Shown here piece by piece: positions 36,999 through 46,060 of a stretch of 64,000 bases of DNA. The notes under the pieces were generated by a model, which was not told where the DNA came from, did not search any database, and worked only from the letters and a program-made list of their open reading frames with translations. Numbering within the stretch: the stretch's first letter is position 1; every line of letters begins with the position of its first letter. This stretch comes from Rhizobacter koreensis (GTDB taxonomy: Bacteria > Pseudomonadota > Gammaproteobacteria > Burkholderiales > Burkholderiaceae_C), in contig NZ_JABWMJ010000003.1 of assembly GCF_013366375.1 (NCBI RefSeq), positions 372,001-436,000 of the forward strand, given 5' to 3'. The translations under genes and the position numbers were made by a program.

Positions 36999-37751
36999 CT
37001 ACGCGCCCCCGGCCGTCTCGCCGCAGCCGAGCACTTCCGCGAGCTCCATGAGCGAGCCGACGCTGACGTCGACCGGCACGCTCGCCGCCGCTTCGCCGCA
37101 CCCGGGCCCGTGCTCGTCGGGACGGCCGACGAACGCGGTGCGCAGGCCCGCCCGGGCCGCCGCCGCGAGGTCGGACGAGTGCGCGGCGACCATCATCACG
37201 GCGCCCGGCGCGCAGGCGAACGCGTCGGCCGCGCTGAGGTAGACGACAGGCTTGGGCTTGTAGTCGCGCGCGAACTCGGCACCGAGGATGGCGTCCCAGA
37301 CGAGGCCGTTGCGGCGCGCAAGGTCGACCATCAGCGCGACGTTGCCGTTCGAGCACGGCGCCACGCGGTACCTCGTGCGCAGCCGCGCCAGCCCTTCGGC
37401 GACGTCGGGCCATGCATCGAGGCGGTGCCATGCCAGGTTGAGCTCGACGCGCGTCGTCTCGTCGACGCTCGAGCCGAGGCCGAGACGATCGAGCACCCGA
37501 TCGAGGTTGAGCCGGTGCAGCACGTCGAGCTTGCTGAACGGCAGCGCACCCGAGCGCACCGCTTCCATCGACGGCTGGTACTCGGCGCGCCAGGCGTCGG
37601 CGAACGCGAGCGCGTCGACACCGGGGCCGAGCAGCCGCGTGACCTCGCGCGCGACCGATGTGCGCCAGTCGACCAGCGTGCCGAAGACGTCGAAGACCAG
37701 CGCGTGAATGTCGAAAGCGGGGTGGTCGTTGCGGGCGCCGGGGTCTTGCAT
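36999..37751 (-). CDS. HAD-type II haloacid dehalogenase-like hydrolase
   Basis: The 250-residue protein has the HAD motifs: ALVFDVFGTLVDWRTSVAR (nucleophile Asp), PCSNGNVALMV (Ser/Thr motif II), YKPKPVVYLSA (Lys), and VMMVAAHSSDLAAAARAG, which is typical of L-2-haloacid dehalogenases (M-V-A-A-H-x-x-D-L). It may release halide from haloacids or hydrolyse a phosphate ester. It begins 11 bases after the end of the cyanophycin synthetase-like gene on the same strand, so it is probably the last gene of that operon, although a functional connection is not obvious. Confidence 0.85.
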   Translation of the reverse strand: MQDPGARNDHPAFDIHALVFDVFGTLVDWRTSVAREVTRLLGPGVDALAFADAWRAEYQPSMEAVRSGALPFSKLDVLHRLNLDRVLDRLGLGSSVDETTRVELNLAWHRLDAWPDVAEGLARLRTRYRVAPCSNGNVALMVDLARRNGLVWDAILGAEFARDYKPKPVVYLSAADAFACAPGAVMMVAAHSSDLAAAARAGLRTAFVGRPDEHGPGCGEAAASVPVDVSVGSLMELAEVLGCGETAGGA

Positions 37752-37761
37752 CGCACGTAGG

Positions 37762-39975
37762 CTACACCGCCAGTGCTTCGCGCTCGGCGTGCGTGGGCGC
37801 CGCGTCGCAGTCGGGTTCGCCTGCTGCGTCGCGGCCGCTCGACGTGAACGCGGCGAGCTCGCGCGCCACGTGCTCGGCCGGTGCGCCGAGCGCGAGCAGC
37901 GCCGCGCATGCTGCCATCGCCTCGGCAACGTGCCGGCGCGCGCTGCCGCCGCGCGTCGGCGGCAGCGCGCTCACGGCGACCAGCGGTACCTGCCGGGCGC
38001 CCTCGGCCCAGGTGAGCATGCCGTCGCGCTCGTACACGCCGCGTCCGCCGCCGCCGACGTGGCGTGCGAACACGCCGTCCTCCGGTCGCAGCGAGAACCA
38101 GACGATCTCGGCGCCACGACGTGCCCGGCCCGCCAGGGCCGCGCAACGCACATCGTCGGCGTTCAGCACCACGACGCGGCGCGTCGCCTCGACCAGCACG
38201 CCCTGGACGCGCGCCAGCGTCGCCACGCCGTGCTCGCCGACGCGCTCGCGCTCGACGCCGAGCACGACGCCGACGTCGCAGCGGTCGATCGCGAGCCCGC
38301 GCTTGAGGATGCCGGCGCAGGTGGTCTCGAGCAGCGCGACCTCGACCTCGGGCGCGGCGAGCACGCTGCGCGCCATGTGATGTTCATCGGCGTCGCCGTC
38401 GAGCACCCGCTCGCCGCCGATCCGCACGCCGTCGCTGCACGCGACGCCGGTGACGCGGCCCATGCGCTGCAGCACGTCGGCGACGGCCAGCGCGACGGTC
38501 GTGCTGCCGCCGCCGGTGATCGCGAGCACGGGAATGCGGCCGTTGCCCTCGGGGAACAGCGACTCGACGATCGCGCGACCGACCGCGCGCGGCTCGCCCT
38601 GGCTCGGGTGCTCGTGCATGCGGATGCCGGGGGCGGCGTTGACCTCGACGATGGCGCCGCGCTGCGCGCCGAGCGGCTCGCCGATGTCGCTGCAGACGAG
38701 GTCGATGCCGGCGACGTCGAGGCCGATCGTGCGGGCTGCGCGCACGCAGGCGCGCTCGGTCTCGGAGTGCACGAGCGCGGTCACGTCGGCCGCGGTGCCG
38801 CCGGTCGACAGGTTCGCGTTGCCGCGCAGGCGCACCACGCGCCCGGCGGCCGGCACCGCGTCGGCGTCGAGCCCGTGGCGCGCCAGCTCCTCGAGCGCGG
38901 CAGCATCGAGCCGGATCGTCGTCAGCACGTTGCCGTGACCCTCGCCGCGGCGCGGGTCGCGGTTGGCGGCGTCGACCAGCGCACGCACGCTCGAGGCACC
39001 GTCGCCGACGACCTCGGGCGGGACGCGGCGCGCCGCCGCGACCATGCGCGCACCGACCACCAGCACGCGGTAGTCGTCGCCGGCGATGTGCTCCTCGACA
39101 ATGACGCTGCGGCCGTGCGCCTGTGCGCGTTCGAACGCGGTGGCGAGCGCGCCATCGTCGGCGACGCCGGTCGTCACGCCCTTGCCCTGGTTGCCGTTCA
39201 GCGGCTTGACGACCACCGCGCCGCATGCCGCGTGGGCGGCCGCCCGCGCCGCGTCGAGCGTCTTCACGACGCGACCGCGCGGCACCGGAATGCCGGCCTC
39301 GGCGAGCAGGCGCTTGGTGAGCTCCTTGTCGCTCGCGATGCCGACCGCCACGTGGTTGGTCCGGCTCGTCAGGGTCGCCTGGATGCGCTGCTGGCGATGG
39401 CCCCAGCCGAGCTGGAACAGGTTGGCCTCGTCGGTGAGGCGCAGCACCGGGATGCGGCGTCGCTCGGCGGCCTCGACGATCGCGCGCGTGCTCGGGCCGA
39501 TCGCGCTGCGCGCGACGAGCCGGCGCAGCTCGGCGAGTGCCGCGGCCGAATCGAACGGCTCGGCGCGCGCGGTGCGCTGAACCAGGTCCACGGCCGCGTC
39601 GATCGCCGCCGACGCGACCGCCTCGGCGCGGTAGCTGACGACGATGCGGTAGTGCCGCGGCATGCCGCGCAGGTGACGCGTCTTGCCGAAGCCGACCGCA
39701 TGCCCGGCGAGCACCTGCAGGTCGATCGCGACGTGCTCGACGATGTGCGCCATGTACGTGCCTTCGTGCAGCCGCTCGACGAAGCCGCCTCGGCGGCGCC
39801 GCGAACAGCGGTGCTCGGCAAGGCTCGGCAGCAGCGCGAGCAGGCGATCCACGAAGCCGGGGATCGCGGTCGAGGCGACGCCGTCGAGCTCCTCGAGGTC
39901 GACGATCGCCAGAAAGCACGGGCGGCGCGAGTGGACGTTCGGGCCGCGCAGCGCGCGGCGTTCAGTCACCCGCAT
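37762..39975 (-). CDS. cphA: Cyanophycin synthetase-like protein (CphA2-type, Mur half degenerate)
   Basis: This 737-residue protein has the N-terminal and ATP-grasp regions of cyanophycin synthetase: LHEGTYMAHIVEHVAIDLQV, GWGHRQQRIQATLTSRTNHVA, VVKPLNGNQGKGVTTGV and IVEVNAAPGIRMHEHPS. From ~485 a Mur-ligase-like domain begins, but its P-loop reads TGGGSTTVAL where active synthetases have TGTNGKTTTT, so the Lys is missing; LETTCAGILKRGL replaces LETARGGILRRGL, and the His of the metal region is absent. The protein stops where the last Mur domain should begin; CphA1 has ~870 residues. One ATP site therefore appears lost. This resembles CphA2, which polymerises beta-Asp-Arg dipeptides with one ATP site. 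The ATG at 39975 overlaps the end of cphB by 14 bases. Confidence 0.75.
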   Translation of the reverse strand: MRVTERRALRGPNVHSRRPCFLAIVDLEELDGVASTAIPGFVDRLLALLPSLAEHRCSRRRRGGFVERLHEGTYMAHIVEHVAIDLQVLAGHAVGFGKTRHLRGMPRHYRIVVSYRAEAVASAAIDAAVDLVQRTARAEPFDSAAALAELRRLVARSAIGPSTRAIVEAAERRRIPVLRLTDEANLFQLGWGHRQQRIQATLTSRTNHVAVGIASDKELTKRLLAEAGIPVPRGRVVKTLDAARAAAHAACGAVVVKPLNGNQGKGVTTGVADDGALATAFERAQAHGRSVIVEEHIAGDDYRVLVVGARMVAAARRVPPEVVGDGASSVRALVDAANRDPRRGEGHGNVLTTIRLDAAALEELARHGLDADAVPAAGRVVRLRGNANLSTGGTAADVTALVHSETERACVRAARTIGLDVAGIDLVCSDIGEPLGAQRGAIVEVNAAPGIRMHEHPSQGEPRAVGRAIVESLFPEGNGRIPVLAITGGGSTTVALAVADVLQRMGRVTGVACSDGVRIGGERVLDGDADEHHMARSVLAAPEVEVALLETTCAGILKRGLAIDRCDVGVVLGVERERVGEHGVATLARVQGVLVEATRRVVVLNADDVRCAALAGRARRGAEIVWFSLRPEDGVFARHVGGGGRGVYERDGMLTWAEGARQVPLVAVSALPPTRGGSARRHVAEAMAACAALLALGAPAEHVARELAAFTSSGRDAAGEPDCDAAPTHAEREALAV

Positions 39976-40876
39976 CGTGGCCTCCCGCGCGTTCGGCGGC
40001 GTCGCGGATAGACGCGATCGCCCCGATCGCTTGCCTGAGGCCGCGCGGCACCGGTCGCGACGCCGGCTCGCCGGCGCCGGCATCGACGTCGTAGCGCGCG
40101 CCGGCAGGCAGCAGGTGCAGCCGCACGTTGACGAGCTCGAGGCTCTCGTGGCGCGCGGCGTCGATGTAGTTGGTGAGCATCTCGCGGCCGTCGACGACGG
40201 TCACCGCGCCCTGGCCGATCACCTCGATGCCGCGCCCGGGCCGCACGATCAGCGCGGTGTCCTCGTCGATGCCGGCGCCGAGCAGGTACGGGTTCTGCGC
40301 GATCACCGAGAGCAGGCGCCCGAGGCGCTGCCGCTCGGAGAAATGCTGGTCGATGATGACCCGGCTCACCAGGCCGAGCCCGGCGCCGAGGTGCACGGTG
40401 CCCTTGGTCGGCAGCGGGTTCGCCTTGCCTTCGGTCAGCATGTGCGCCGACATCGCCGACGCCCCGGCGCTGGTGCCGCCGATGCAGGCGCCGCGCTCGC
40501 GCAGCGCCCGGTGCATCGCCTCGTCGATGCGGGTGCCGCCGATCAGCGCCAGTAGCCGCTTCTGGTCGCCGCCGGTCATGAAGATGCCGTCGGCCTCGTA
40601 CAGCTCGCGCGCGATGCGCTCGTCGCCGGCGTCCTCTCGGCTGGCGATGAGGGCGGTGCTGCGCTGGCGCACGCCGAGCGCCTCGAACGCCTCGTCATAG
40701 AGCGCCCACATCTCGTCGTGCAGCGTGCTCGCGGCAGTCAGCACGAAGATCCGCGCGTCGGGGCCGCCGCAGAGTTCGACGAAGCGCGACAGCACGAGCT
40801 TGTCGTTCTTGCGGTCCTCCCCGCCGCCGACGATGAAGAGGTGTCCGCGGTGGCCGGACGGGTCATCGGTGGTCAT
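39962..40876 (-). CDS. cphB: Cyanophycinase
   Basis: The 304-residue protein is a serine protease of the cyanophycinase family that cleaves cyanophycin to beta-Asp-Arg dipeptides. FIVGGGEDRKNDKLVLSRF starts the fold, the nucleophile Ser is in GGTSAGASAMS, and GIFMTGGDQKRLLALIGGT, IDQHFSERQRLGRLL and LGAGIDEDTAL match the family. No signal peptide, so it acts in the cytoplasm. The ATG overlaps the stop of the isoaspartyl-peptidase fragment (ATGA), and its end overlaps the synthetase start. Confidence 0.92.
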   Translation of the reverse strand: MTTDDPSGHRGHLFIVGGGEDRKNDKLVLSRFVELCGGPDARIFVLTAASTLHDEMWALYDEAFEALGVRQRSTALIASREDAGDERIARELYEADGIFMTGGDQKRLLALIGGTRIDEAMHRALRERGACIGGTSAGASAMSAHMLTEGKANPLPTKGTVHLGAGLGLVSRVIIDQHFSERQRLGRLLSVIAQNPYLLGAGIDEDTALIVRPGRGIEVIGQGAVTVVDGREMLTNYIDAARHESLELVNVRLHLLPAGARYDVDAGAGEPASRPVPRGLRQAIGAIASIRDAAERAGGHDAGD

Positions 40877-41304
40877 GCGGGAGGCAGGCAGGTGGGCGTC
40901 GCGCGCTTGCTCGCGGCCGCGTGGGAGGTCGGCGTGACCCCGATGAGGCCACCGTGGCGGCGCGTCGCCTCCTCCGACGAGAGCAGGTCGTTCCACCGGC
41001 TCGCGAACACGTGGTCGGCGACGCCGGGCAGCGTCGGCTCGGCGCCTTGCAAGCGGCGCTGCGTCTCGCGATGCGCGGCGCCGGCGCGGCCGGGCACCGG
41101 GCCGCTCCCGGCGTTGCGACCGCCGGCGTCCTCGAGCACGCAGACCGTGGCGAGCGCCGCGGCGAGTGCGTCGCCGTCGCCGGCGAGCACGCCGCGAGCA
41201 GCCGCGGCTGCCGCCCGGCAGCCGCCCTCGTGGCTCTTCGAGTTGTCGGCTCCGCCTTCGACGACGATCGCGCCGCTTGCTTCGCCTCTCGCCGAGTCAG
41301 CCAT
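40873..41304 (-). pseudogene. Truncated isoaspartyl peptidase / L-asparaginase (type-2) gene
   Basis: The first ~57 residues match the N-terminal part of plant-type asparaginases (IVVEGGADNSKSHEGGCRAA, VCVLEDAGGRNAGSG), the Ntn-hydrolases that cut beta-Asp-Arg. The catalytic Thr motif (GTVGAV) and most of the two chains are missing: the 143-residue product is less than half the usual ~320, and the remaining ~85 residues do not fit the family. The frame is uninterrupted and its stop overlaps the cphB start (ATGA), so it may still be translated as a leader of the operon. The product cannot be an active isoaspartyl peptidase. It could also be a misassembly. Confidence 0.6.
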
Positions 41305-41788
41305 CGCACCACCCGGCGAGGCGCGGGTAGCTCGAACGGGCGACCATCAACGGTGCCGGGCGACCCTGGTGGCGTGCGCGCCGCGGGGCCGCCAGGAATG
41401 CCAGGCGCGGGCGGCGATAACCGCTGCGCTGGCGCCGGCCGGTCTGCGGCACGAGCGTCAGCCCGTGCGCGGCGCCGCGCGTGCGCACGCCGGGTGAGGA
41501 ATCGTCGGAGCCAGGGATCACGGTGTGCTTTCTGGGTGGCGCACGCGGCGGGTGCAGGTTCATGCAATCGGCGTGGCGCTGCAACGGCAAGGCGCGTACC
41601 CAGCGCCGGCGACCTGACGCGTCCGCCGATCGGTTCGTTCGCCGGAGCGAGACCCCTGCAGCGTCGCGATGCGAGGCCTGATCGGCCAGGCCCCGCCGCA
41701 AGCCCGTATGGAGCCTGCATGCGACCGCGCCGCCGTACGGCGGCACATCGATTGCCGTCGCCGCGCCACGACGTCCTTCGTGAACCAC
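41305..41788. other. Intergenic region without a supported gene
   Basis: This 484-base stretch separates the divergent cyanophycin operon from the SGNH hydrolase gene, so it must contain both promoters. Short open frames inside it have unlikely composition and no recognisable similarity. I see no convincing promoter hexamers. A 16-base palindrome is listed separately at 41729-41744. Confidence 0.5.
41729..41744. repeat. 16-base perfect palindrome upstream of the SGNH hydrolase
   Basis: GCCGCCGTACGGCGGC is a perfect palindrome centred on GTAC. It ends 44 bases before the ATG at 41789, a plausible place for an operator. In GC-rich DNA such palindromes also arise by chance. Confidence 0.3.
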
Positions 41789-42523
41789 ATGATCAACCGA
41801 CGGCAATGGATCGCCGCGGCGTCGGCGGCGCTGCTCGCGCGACCGCTGCTTGCGCGGGACCGCCGCTCCATGCACGTGACCACCCTCTACACCTTCGGCG
41901 ACTCGGTGCTCGATTGCGGCCACTACAACGTGCACGGTGTGCACCCCGGCCAGCTGCTGGTGCGCAACGACGATGCGCTGTTCCCCGAATTCCGCGGGCG
42001 CGACCTTTCGTCGCGGGGCCCGGCGCGCCTCGCGCACCGTGCGGTCGACGGCGCCACCGTCGACGGGCTCGAGCGCCAGCTCGCCGGCGTGAAGAAGGGC
42101 GCGGGCGAGGTCGCGATCGTCAGCGTTGGCGGCAACGACCTGCTGCGCGGCCTGGCAGCGGACGGCGGGGCGGGCATGCAGCGCTTCGAGGCGACTTACG
42201 AACGCTTCCTCGGCGCGCTGCCGATTCGGCCCGTGATCCTGGCGAGCGTCTACGACCCGACGTTCGGCGACGACAGCCGCAACTTCCTCGGCGTGCCGGC
42301 ACCGGTCGCGCGTGCCAACCACCGGCGCGTCAACGCGATCATCGCCGAGCTGGCGCAGCGCCACGGCCGGCTCGCCGACGTGCACGCCCACTTCCTGCGC
42401 GGCGATGAAGGCTGGTTCACGCGAACCATCGAGCCCAGCCTCGTCGGCGCGTCCGAGGTGCGGCGTGTGTTCCTCGACAACCTGGCCGCGCTCGAGCCGC
42501 CGCTCGCGCGCCGTGCGCCGTGA
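41789..42523 (+). CDS. SGNH/GDSL-hydrolase family protein with Tat-like leader
   Basis: The 244-residue product begins MINRRQWIAAASAALLA, a twin-arginine-like leader, so export as a folded protein is possible. Block I is FGDSVLDCG with the nucleophile Ser, and block III is VGGNDLLRG with the oxyanion Asn. The expected C-terminal Asp-x-x-His of block V is not seen; the corresponding place reads TIEPSLVGASEVRRVFLDNL with no His. The catalytic triad is therefore incomplete, or supplied by another residue. The start at 41789 is chosen because the frame upstream lacks similarity. Confidence 0.7.
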   Translation: MINRRQWIAAASAALLARPLLARDRRSMHVTTLYTFGDSVLDCGHYNVHGVHPGQLLVRNDDALFPEFRGRDLSSRGPARLAHRAVDGATVDGLERQLAGVKKGAGEVAIVSVGGNDLLRGLAADGGAGMQRFEATYERFLGALPIRPVILASVYDPTFGDDSRNFLGVPAPVARANHRRVNAIIAELAQRHGRLADVHAHFLRGDEGWFTRTIEPSLVGASEVRRVFLDNLAALEPPLARRAP

Positions 42524-42673
42524 GCGGGCTGTCGGTGCCGATGCCGATGGGTGCGACGGCGAATCGAGGTCGGGTGCTAGCCTTCACGGTCGCACTCGCG
42601 AATCGCGGCCTGCCGAGCTCCGTCAGGCGCGCCGGCTTGCCCGCGCCTGTCATCGCATGAGTGTCTGCCAACC

Positions 42674-43810
42674 ATGAGCTTGAGCGCGTTCATCGTCGCC
42701 CACGAGAACGAGATCCTGGCCGAGTGGGTCGCCTATACGCGCACGCTCCTGCCGGCAGCGTCGACCCTGTCGGAAGGCGTGCTGCAGGAACACGGGCGTG
42801 CCGTGCTGCGCGGAGTGATCGCCGAGATGGCGGTCGAGCGCAGCGCTGCCGAGCTGACCGAGCAGTCGCGCCGCACCAGCCCCGCAGAGCCCGAAAGCGC
42901 GGCGGCCGTGCACGGCACGATCCGCCAGCTCGTCGGCTTCGACCCGGTGCAGATGGTCGCCGAGTTCCGCGCCCTGCGCGCCAGCGTGCTGCGTCTCTGG
43001 AGCGCGGCGCCGAGGAAAGGCGACCCGCAGACCAGCGTGGCAGAGATCGCCCGCTTCAACGCGGCGGTCGACCAGGCGCTGGCCGAGTCGGTCGAACGCT
43101 ATTCGGCCGAGGTGGCGCGCTCGCGCGACATGTTCCTCGCGATCCTCGGCCATGACATGCGCGGGCCGCTCTCGGGCATCAGCATGGCCGCCGAACTGCT
43201 GATGGTGCCGGGCCTGGCCGAGCCGCTGCGGCTGAAGACCGCGATGCGGATCCGGCGCGCAGTCGGCGCGATCGGCCACCTAGCGTCCGACCTGCTCGAG
43301 TACACGCGCAGCCGGCTCGGCGCTGGTATTCCGGTCGAGCGCTCGCCGTGCAACCTGCGCCAGATCTGCGAGGAGGCGCTCGACGCGGCACGCGGCAGCC
43401 ATCCCGACCGCCACTTCGAATCGCATTGCGAGGGCGACCTGCAGCTGCAGTGCGACGCGCGCCGGATGGCGCAGGTGCTCGGCAACCTGTTCAACAATGC
43501 CGTGCAGCACGGCGCCAGCGAACGCCCGATCGTCCTCGAAGCCACCGGAGGGCCCGACGCCGTGCGGGTGCGCATCACCAATTTCGGCGCGCCCATTCTC
43601 GAAGACCAGCTGCAGGTGATCTTCGATCCCATGGTGCAGCTCGCGCCCGTCGAGGGGGCGCCGACACGGCGCGGCAGCAGCCATCTCGGGCTCGGCCTCT
43701 ACATCGTGCGCGAGATCGTGCGCGGCCACGGGGGCAGCGTCTCCGTGACCTCTTCGGAGGAAGAAGGGACCCGCTTCAGCGTCGAGTTGCCGCGCGTGCC
43801 CGCGGAGTGA
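42674..43810 (+). CDS. Sensor histidine kinase with RsbRD-type N-terminal domain
   Basis: The 378-residue protein is cytoplasmic. The N-terminal ~140 residues (AFIVAHENEILAEWVAYTRT, HGTIRQLVGFDPVQMVAEFR) are a helical domain of the RsbT-co-antagonist N-terminal (RsbRD) type. A HisKA domain has the phosphoacceptor His in FLAILGHDMRGPLSGISMAA, and an ATPase domain has NLFNNAVQHG (N box), a Gly-rich element LGLGLYIVREIV and GGSVSVTSSEEEGTRFSVEL (ending). No receiver or transmembrane sensor is present. A cognate response regulator is not adjacent. The signal is unknown. Confidence 0.85.
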   Translation: MSLSAFIVAHENEILAEWVAYTRTLLPAASTLSEGVLQEHGRAVLRGVIAEMAVERSAAELTEQSRRTSPAEPESAAAVHGTIRQLVGFDPVQMVAEFRALRASVLRLWSAAPRKGDPQTSVAEIARFNAAVDQALAESVERYSAEVARSRDMFLAILGHDMRGPLSGISMAAELLMVPGLAEPLRLKTAMRIRRAVGAIGHLASDLLEYTRSRLGAGIPVERSPCNLRQICEEALDAARGSHPDRHFESHCEGDLQLQCDARRMAQVLGNLFNNAVQHGASERPIVLEATGGPDAVRVRITNFGAPILEDQLQVIFDPMVQLAPVEGAPTRRGSSHLGLGLYIVREIVRGHGGSVSVTSSEEEGTRFSVELPRVPAE

Positions 43811-43918
43811 CGCCGCGCGCGGCGGCGCGGGCTGGCCGACGGCGCAAGCCCGCGCCGGCTGGCGCAGGCACGACGACGCGAGCGCGATCGCCCGGTCCGC
43901 GTCGTCGATGCTCGAGGG

Positions 43919-44404
43919 CTATTCGAGCAGGCTGCGCAGCATCCACGCCGTCTGCTCGTGCACCGCGAGGCGCTGCGTCAGCAGGTCGGCGGTCGGCTCG
44001 TCGTGCGCGTCGTCGGCGGTCGGAAAGATGCCGCGCGCGGTACGCGCCACGCCCTCGTGGCCCTCGACCAGGATGCGCACCATCTCGAGCGCTTCCGGCG
44101 GTGACTGCGGCACGTCCTTCAGCGACGTCAGCTGGGCGAACTGAGCGTACGAGCCCGGGGCGGGGTGGCCGAGCGAGCGAATGCGCTCGGCGATGGGGTC
44201 GACCGCGTTCCAGAGTTCGGTGTACTGCTCCATGAACATCACGTGCAGCGTGTTGAACATGGGGCCCGTCACGTTCCAGTGAAAGTTGTGGGTCGTCAGG
44301 TACAGCGTGTAGGTGTCGGCAAGCAGCTTCGACAGACCTTCGGCGATGGCCGCACGGTCCTTGTCGTCGATGCCGATGTTGATGCGCGGGGCTGGCTTGG
44401 GCAT
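43919..44404 (-). CDS. dps: Dps family DNA-binding ferritin-like protein
   Basis: The 161-residue protein has the Dps signature [20 protein letters not shown], whose His and the following Asp/Glu ([19 protein letters not shown]) form the inter-subunit ferroxidase site. Dps dodecamers store iron and protect DNA in starvation and oxidative stress. The N-terminal ~10 residues are short and not Lys-rich, so DNA binding may be weak. The ATG at 44404 fits the family start. Confidence 0.92.
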   Translation of the reverse strand: MPKPAPRINIGIDDKDRAAIAEGLSKLLADTYTLYLTTHNFHWNVTGPMFNTLHVMFMEQYTELWNAVDPIAERIRSLGHPAPGSYAQFAQLTSLKDVPQSPPEALEMVRILVEGHEGVARTARGIFPTADDAHDEPTADLLTQRLAVHEQTAWMLRSLLE

Positions 44405-44692
44405 GGAAAGGGTCCTCGGAAAAGAACGAACCTGAAAGGCTACCCGGATCGACGCGAGGCTGTCACCGGGCCGCGCGCCCGAGAAGCAAGCGGCGCGCCT
44501 TCGGACTGCCGGAGCCCATGAGTGTCGAGAGAAGTCGGCGCCGCGGCGTCGAGCGCCTGCGGCTGCATCGACCACGCCGATGACGCGGTCGCCTCCGACC
44601 TTCCGCCGGTGCGTGCGTCAGCGAGCCGGCTGCGATCTTGCAGCCCATGGCTGGCGCCATCGGCGCTGCGGCAGCGGCGCTGAAAGCGCCCG

Positions 44693-45991
44693 TCAGGCGA
44701 GCGGACGACCGGCCGCCTGCGCGAGGTCGGGCGGCGGCGGTGCCGGCTCGAAGAAGTAGGCCACTCGACGCGGCGGGGCCAGGAACTCGAGCGCGGCCGC
44801 GGGGAGCTGGCTGGGCTTGAGGCTGCGCCGGATGCCCAGGCCCGGCTTCGCGGCCAGGTCGACCAGCTCGGCGTCGGCGCGCGCGACGCCCGCCTCGTGG
44901 ATCAGCACCGCCGGGCGGAGCGGCCGCATCGAGTTGACCGAGACGACCAAGCCGAGACGGTCGTCGGTGAGCTGCACCGTCGAGCCCGGCGGATAGACGC
45001 CCATCATGCGGATGAATGCGCTCAGGATCGAGATGTCGAGCTTCGCGCTGCGCTGGGTGAACAGGAGCGAGAGGGCTTCGTGCGGCGTCAGCGCCTGGTC
45101 GGCGAACGGCGGATTGCAGAGGTTGTCGTAGCGGTTGACGAGCGCGAGCACGCGCGCCGGCACGCTCATCTGCTCGCCGCTCAGTCCTTCGGGAAAGCCG
45201 CTGCCGTCGACGTTCTCGTGGTGCTGCGCGATCATCCGCGTCGCGCCTGCGCTCAGCCCCATGCGCTTGGCGAGCGCCACGCCCTCGGCGACGTGCTCGT
45301 CGTGCACGCGCCCTTCGACCGGGCCGATGTCGGCCTCGGGCCCGCGCACGCGAGGCTGGCCCAGCGCCTTGCCGACGTCGTGCAGGATCGCCGCGACGCC
45401 GAGGTCGAGCATGTCGGCTTCGGTCAGGCTCAGATAGCGCCCGAGCAGCAGCGCAAGCACCGCCACGTTGACGCTGTGCATCGAACCGGGCTCGCCGGCG
45501 CGCTCGGTGAGCACGCGGATGTTGAGCTCGCCCTCGATCAGCACCTGGTCGAGTAGGGTGCGCGTGATCGCCTCGGCGAGGTCGCGCGAGTCTTCCGGGA
45601 AGCGCGTCGCAAGGTCGGTGGCTTGCTTGCAGGCGCGCGAGGCCTCGTCGAACTGGCGCTCGGCGCGCGCCGCGGCGCCGAGCTTGGCGTCGAGGAGCGG
45701 CACGGGCTCCTCGGCCGTGAGTGGCGCGGCATCGGGTGCAGGGGCGTCAGGCGCCATCGCCTCCGGCGCGCTCGCCTCGACTGGCGCCGCCGACGCCGGC
45801 TCTGCGGCCGGAGGCAGGTCGCTGCGGGCCGGGTCCCAGCGCACCTGCGCGACGCCCAGGCCGCGGATGCGGGCGAGTTGCGCCTCCGACGTGATCTTGA
45901 AACTGCTGCGTGGGAATGGGTGGCTCATCCAGCCGCCGTCGAGATGCACGAACATGCCGACCCGCAGCGCGTCGACCCCGATCGTTTCCAA
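44693..45991 (-). CDS. HD-GYP domain cyclic-di-GMP phosphodiesterase
   Basis: This ~432-residue protein has an N-terminal DUF3391-type domain (ETIGVDALRVGMFVHLDGGW, RIRGLGVAQVRWD) followed by an Ala/Pro linker (~70-110). The HD-GYP domain has LGVAAILHDVGKAL (HD pair and Lys), RVHDEHVAEGVALAKRMG, AQHHENVDGSGFPEGLSGEQ (HHE; DGSGFP is a GFP variant of the GYP motif) and RVLALVNRYDNL. Such enzymes hydrolyse c-di-GMP. I chose the TTG at 45991 (GGAG eight bases before it); another TTG at 46033 is possible. It starts 69 bases after luxI on the same strand. Confidence 0.82.
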   Translation of the reverse strand: METIGVDALRVGMFVHLDGGWMSHPFPRSSFKITSEAQLARIRGLGVAQVRWDPARSDLPPAAEPASAAPVEASAPEAMAPDAPAPDAAPLTAEEPVPLLDAKLGAAARAERQFDEASRACKQATDLATRFPEDSRDLAEAITRTLLDQVLIEGELNIRVLTERAGEPGSMHSVNVAVLALLLGRYLSLTEADMLDLGVAAILHDVGKALGQPRVRGPEADIGPVEGRVHDEHVAEGVALAKRMGLSAGATRMIAQHHENVDGSGFPEGLSGEQMSVPARVLALVNRYDNLCNPPFADQALTPHEALSLLFTQRSAKLDISILSAFIRMMGVYPPGSTVQLTDDRLGLVVSVNSMRPLRPAVLIHEAGVARADAELVDLAAKPGLGIRRSLKPSQLPAAALEFLAPPRRVAYFFEPAPPPPDLAQAAGRPLA

Positions 45992-46060
45992 GGTCGGTGC
46001 TCCGGGGTTGCGGGGGCCTCCCTTGCCGGGCAACGGCGAGTCCTGTGACGTTACGGTGCG

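Noticed and set aside
41481..41681. Open frame of 66 codons on the + strand in the intergenic region before the SGNH hydrolase
   Set aside because: No ribosome-binding site, Arg-rich composition, no similarity.
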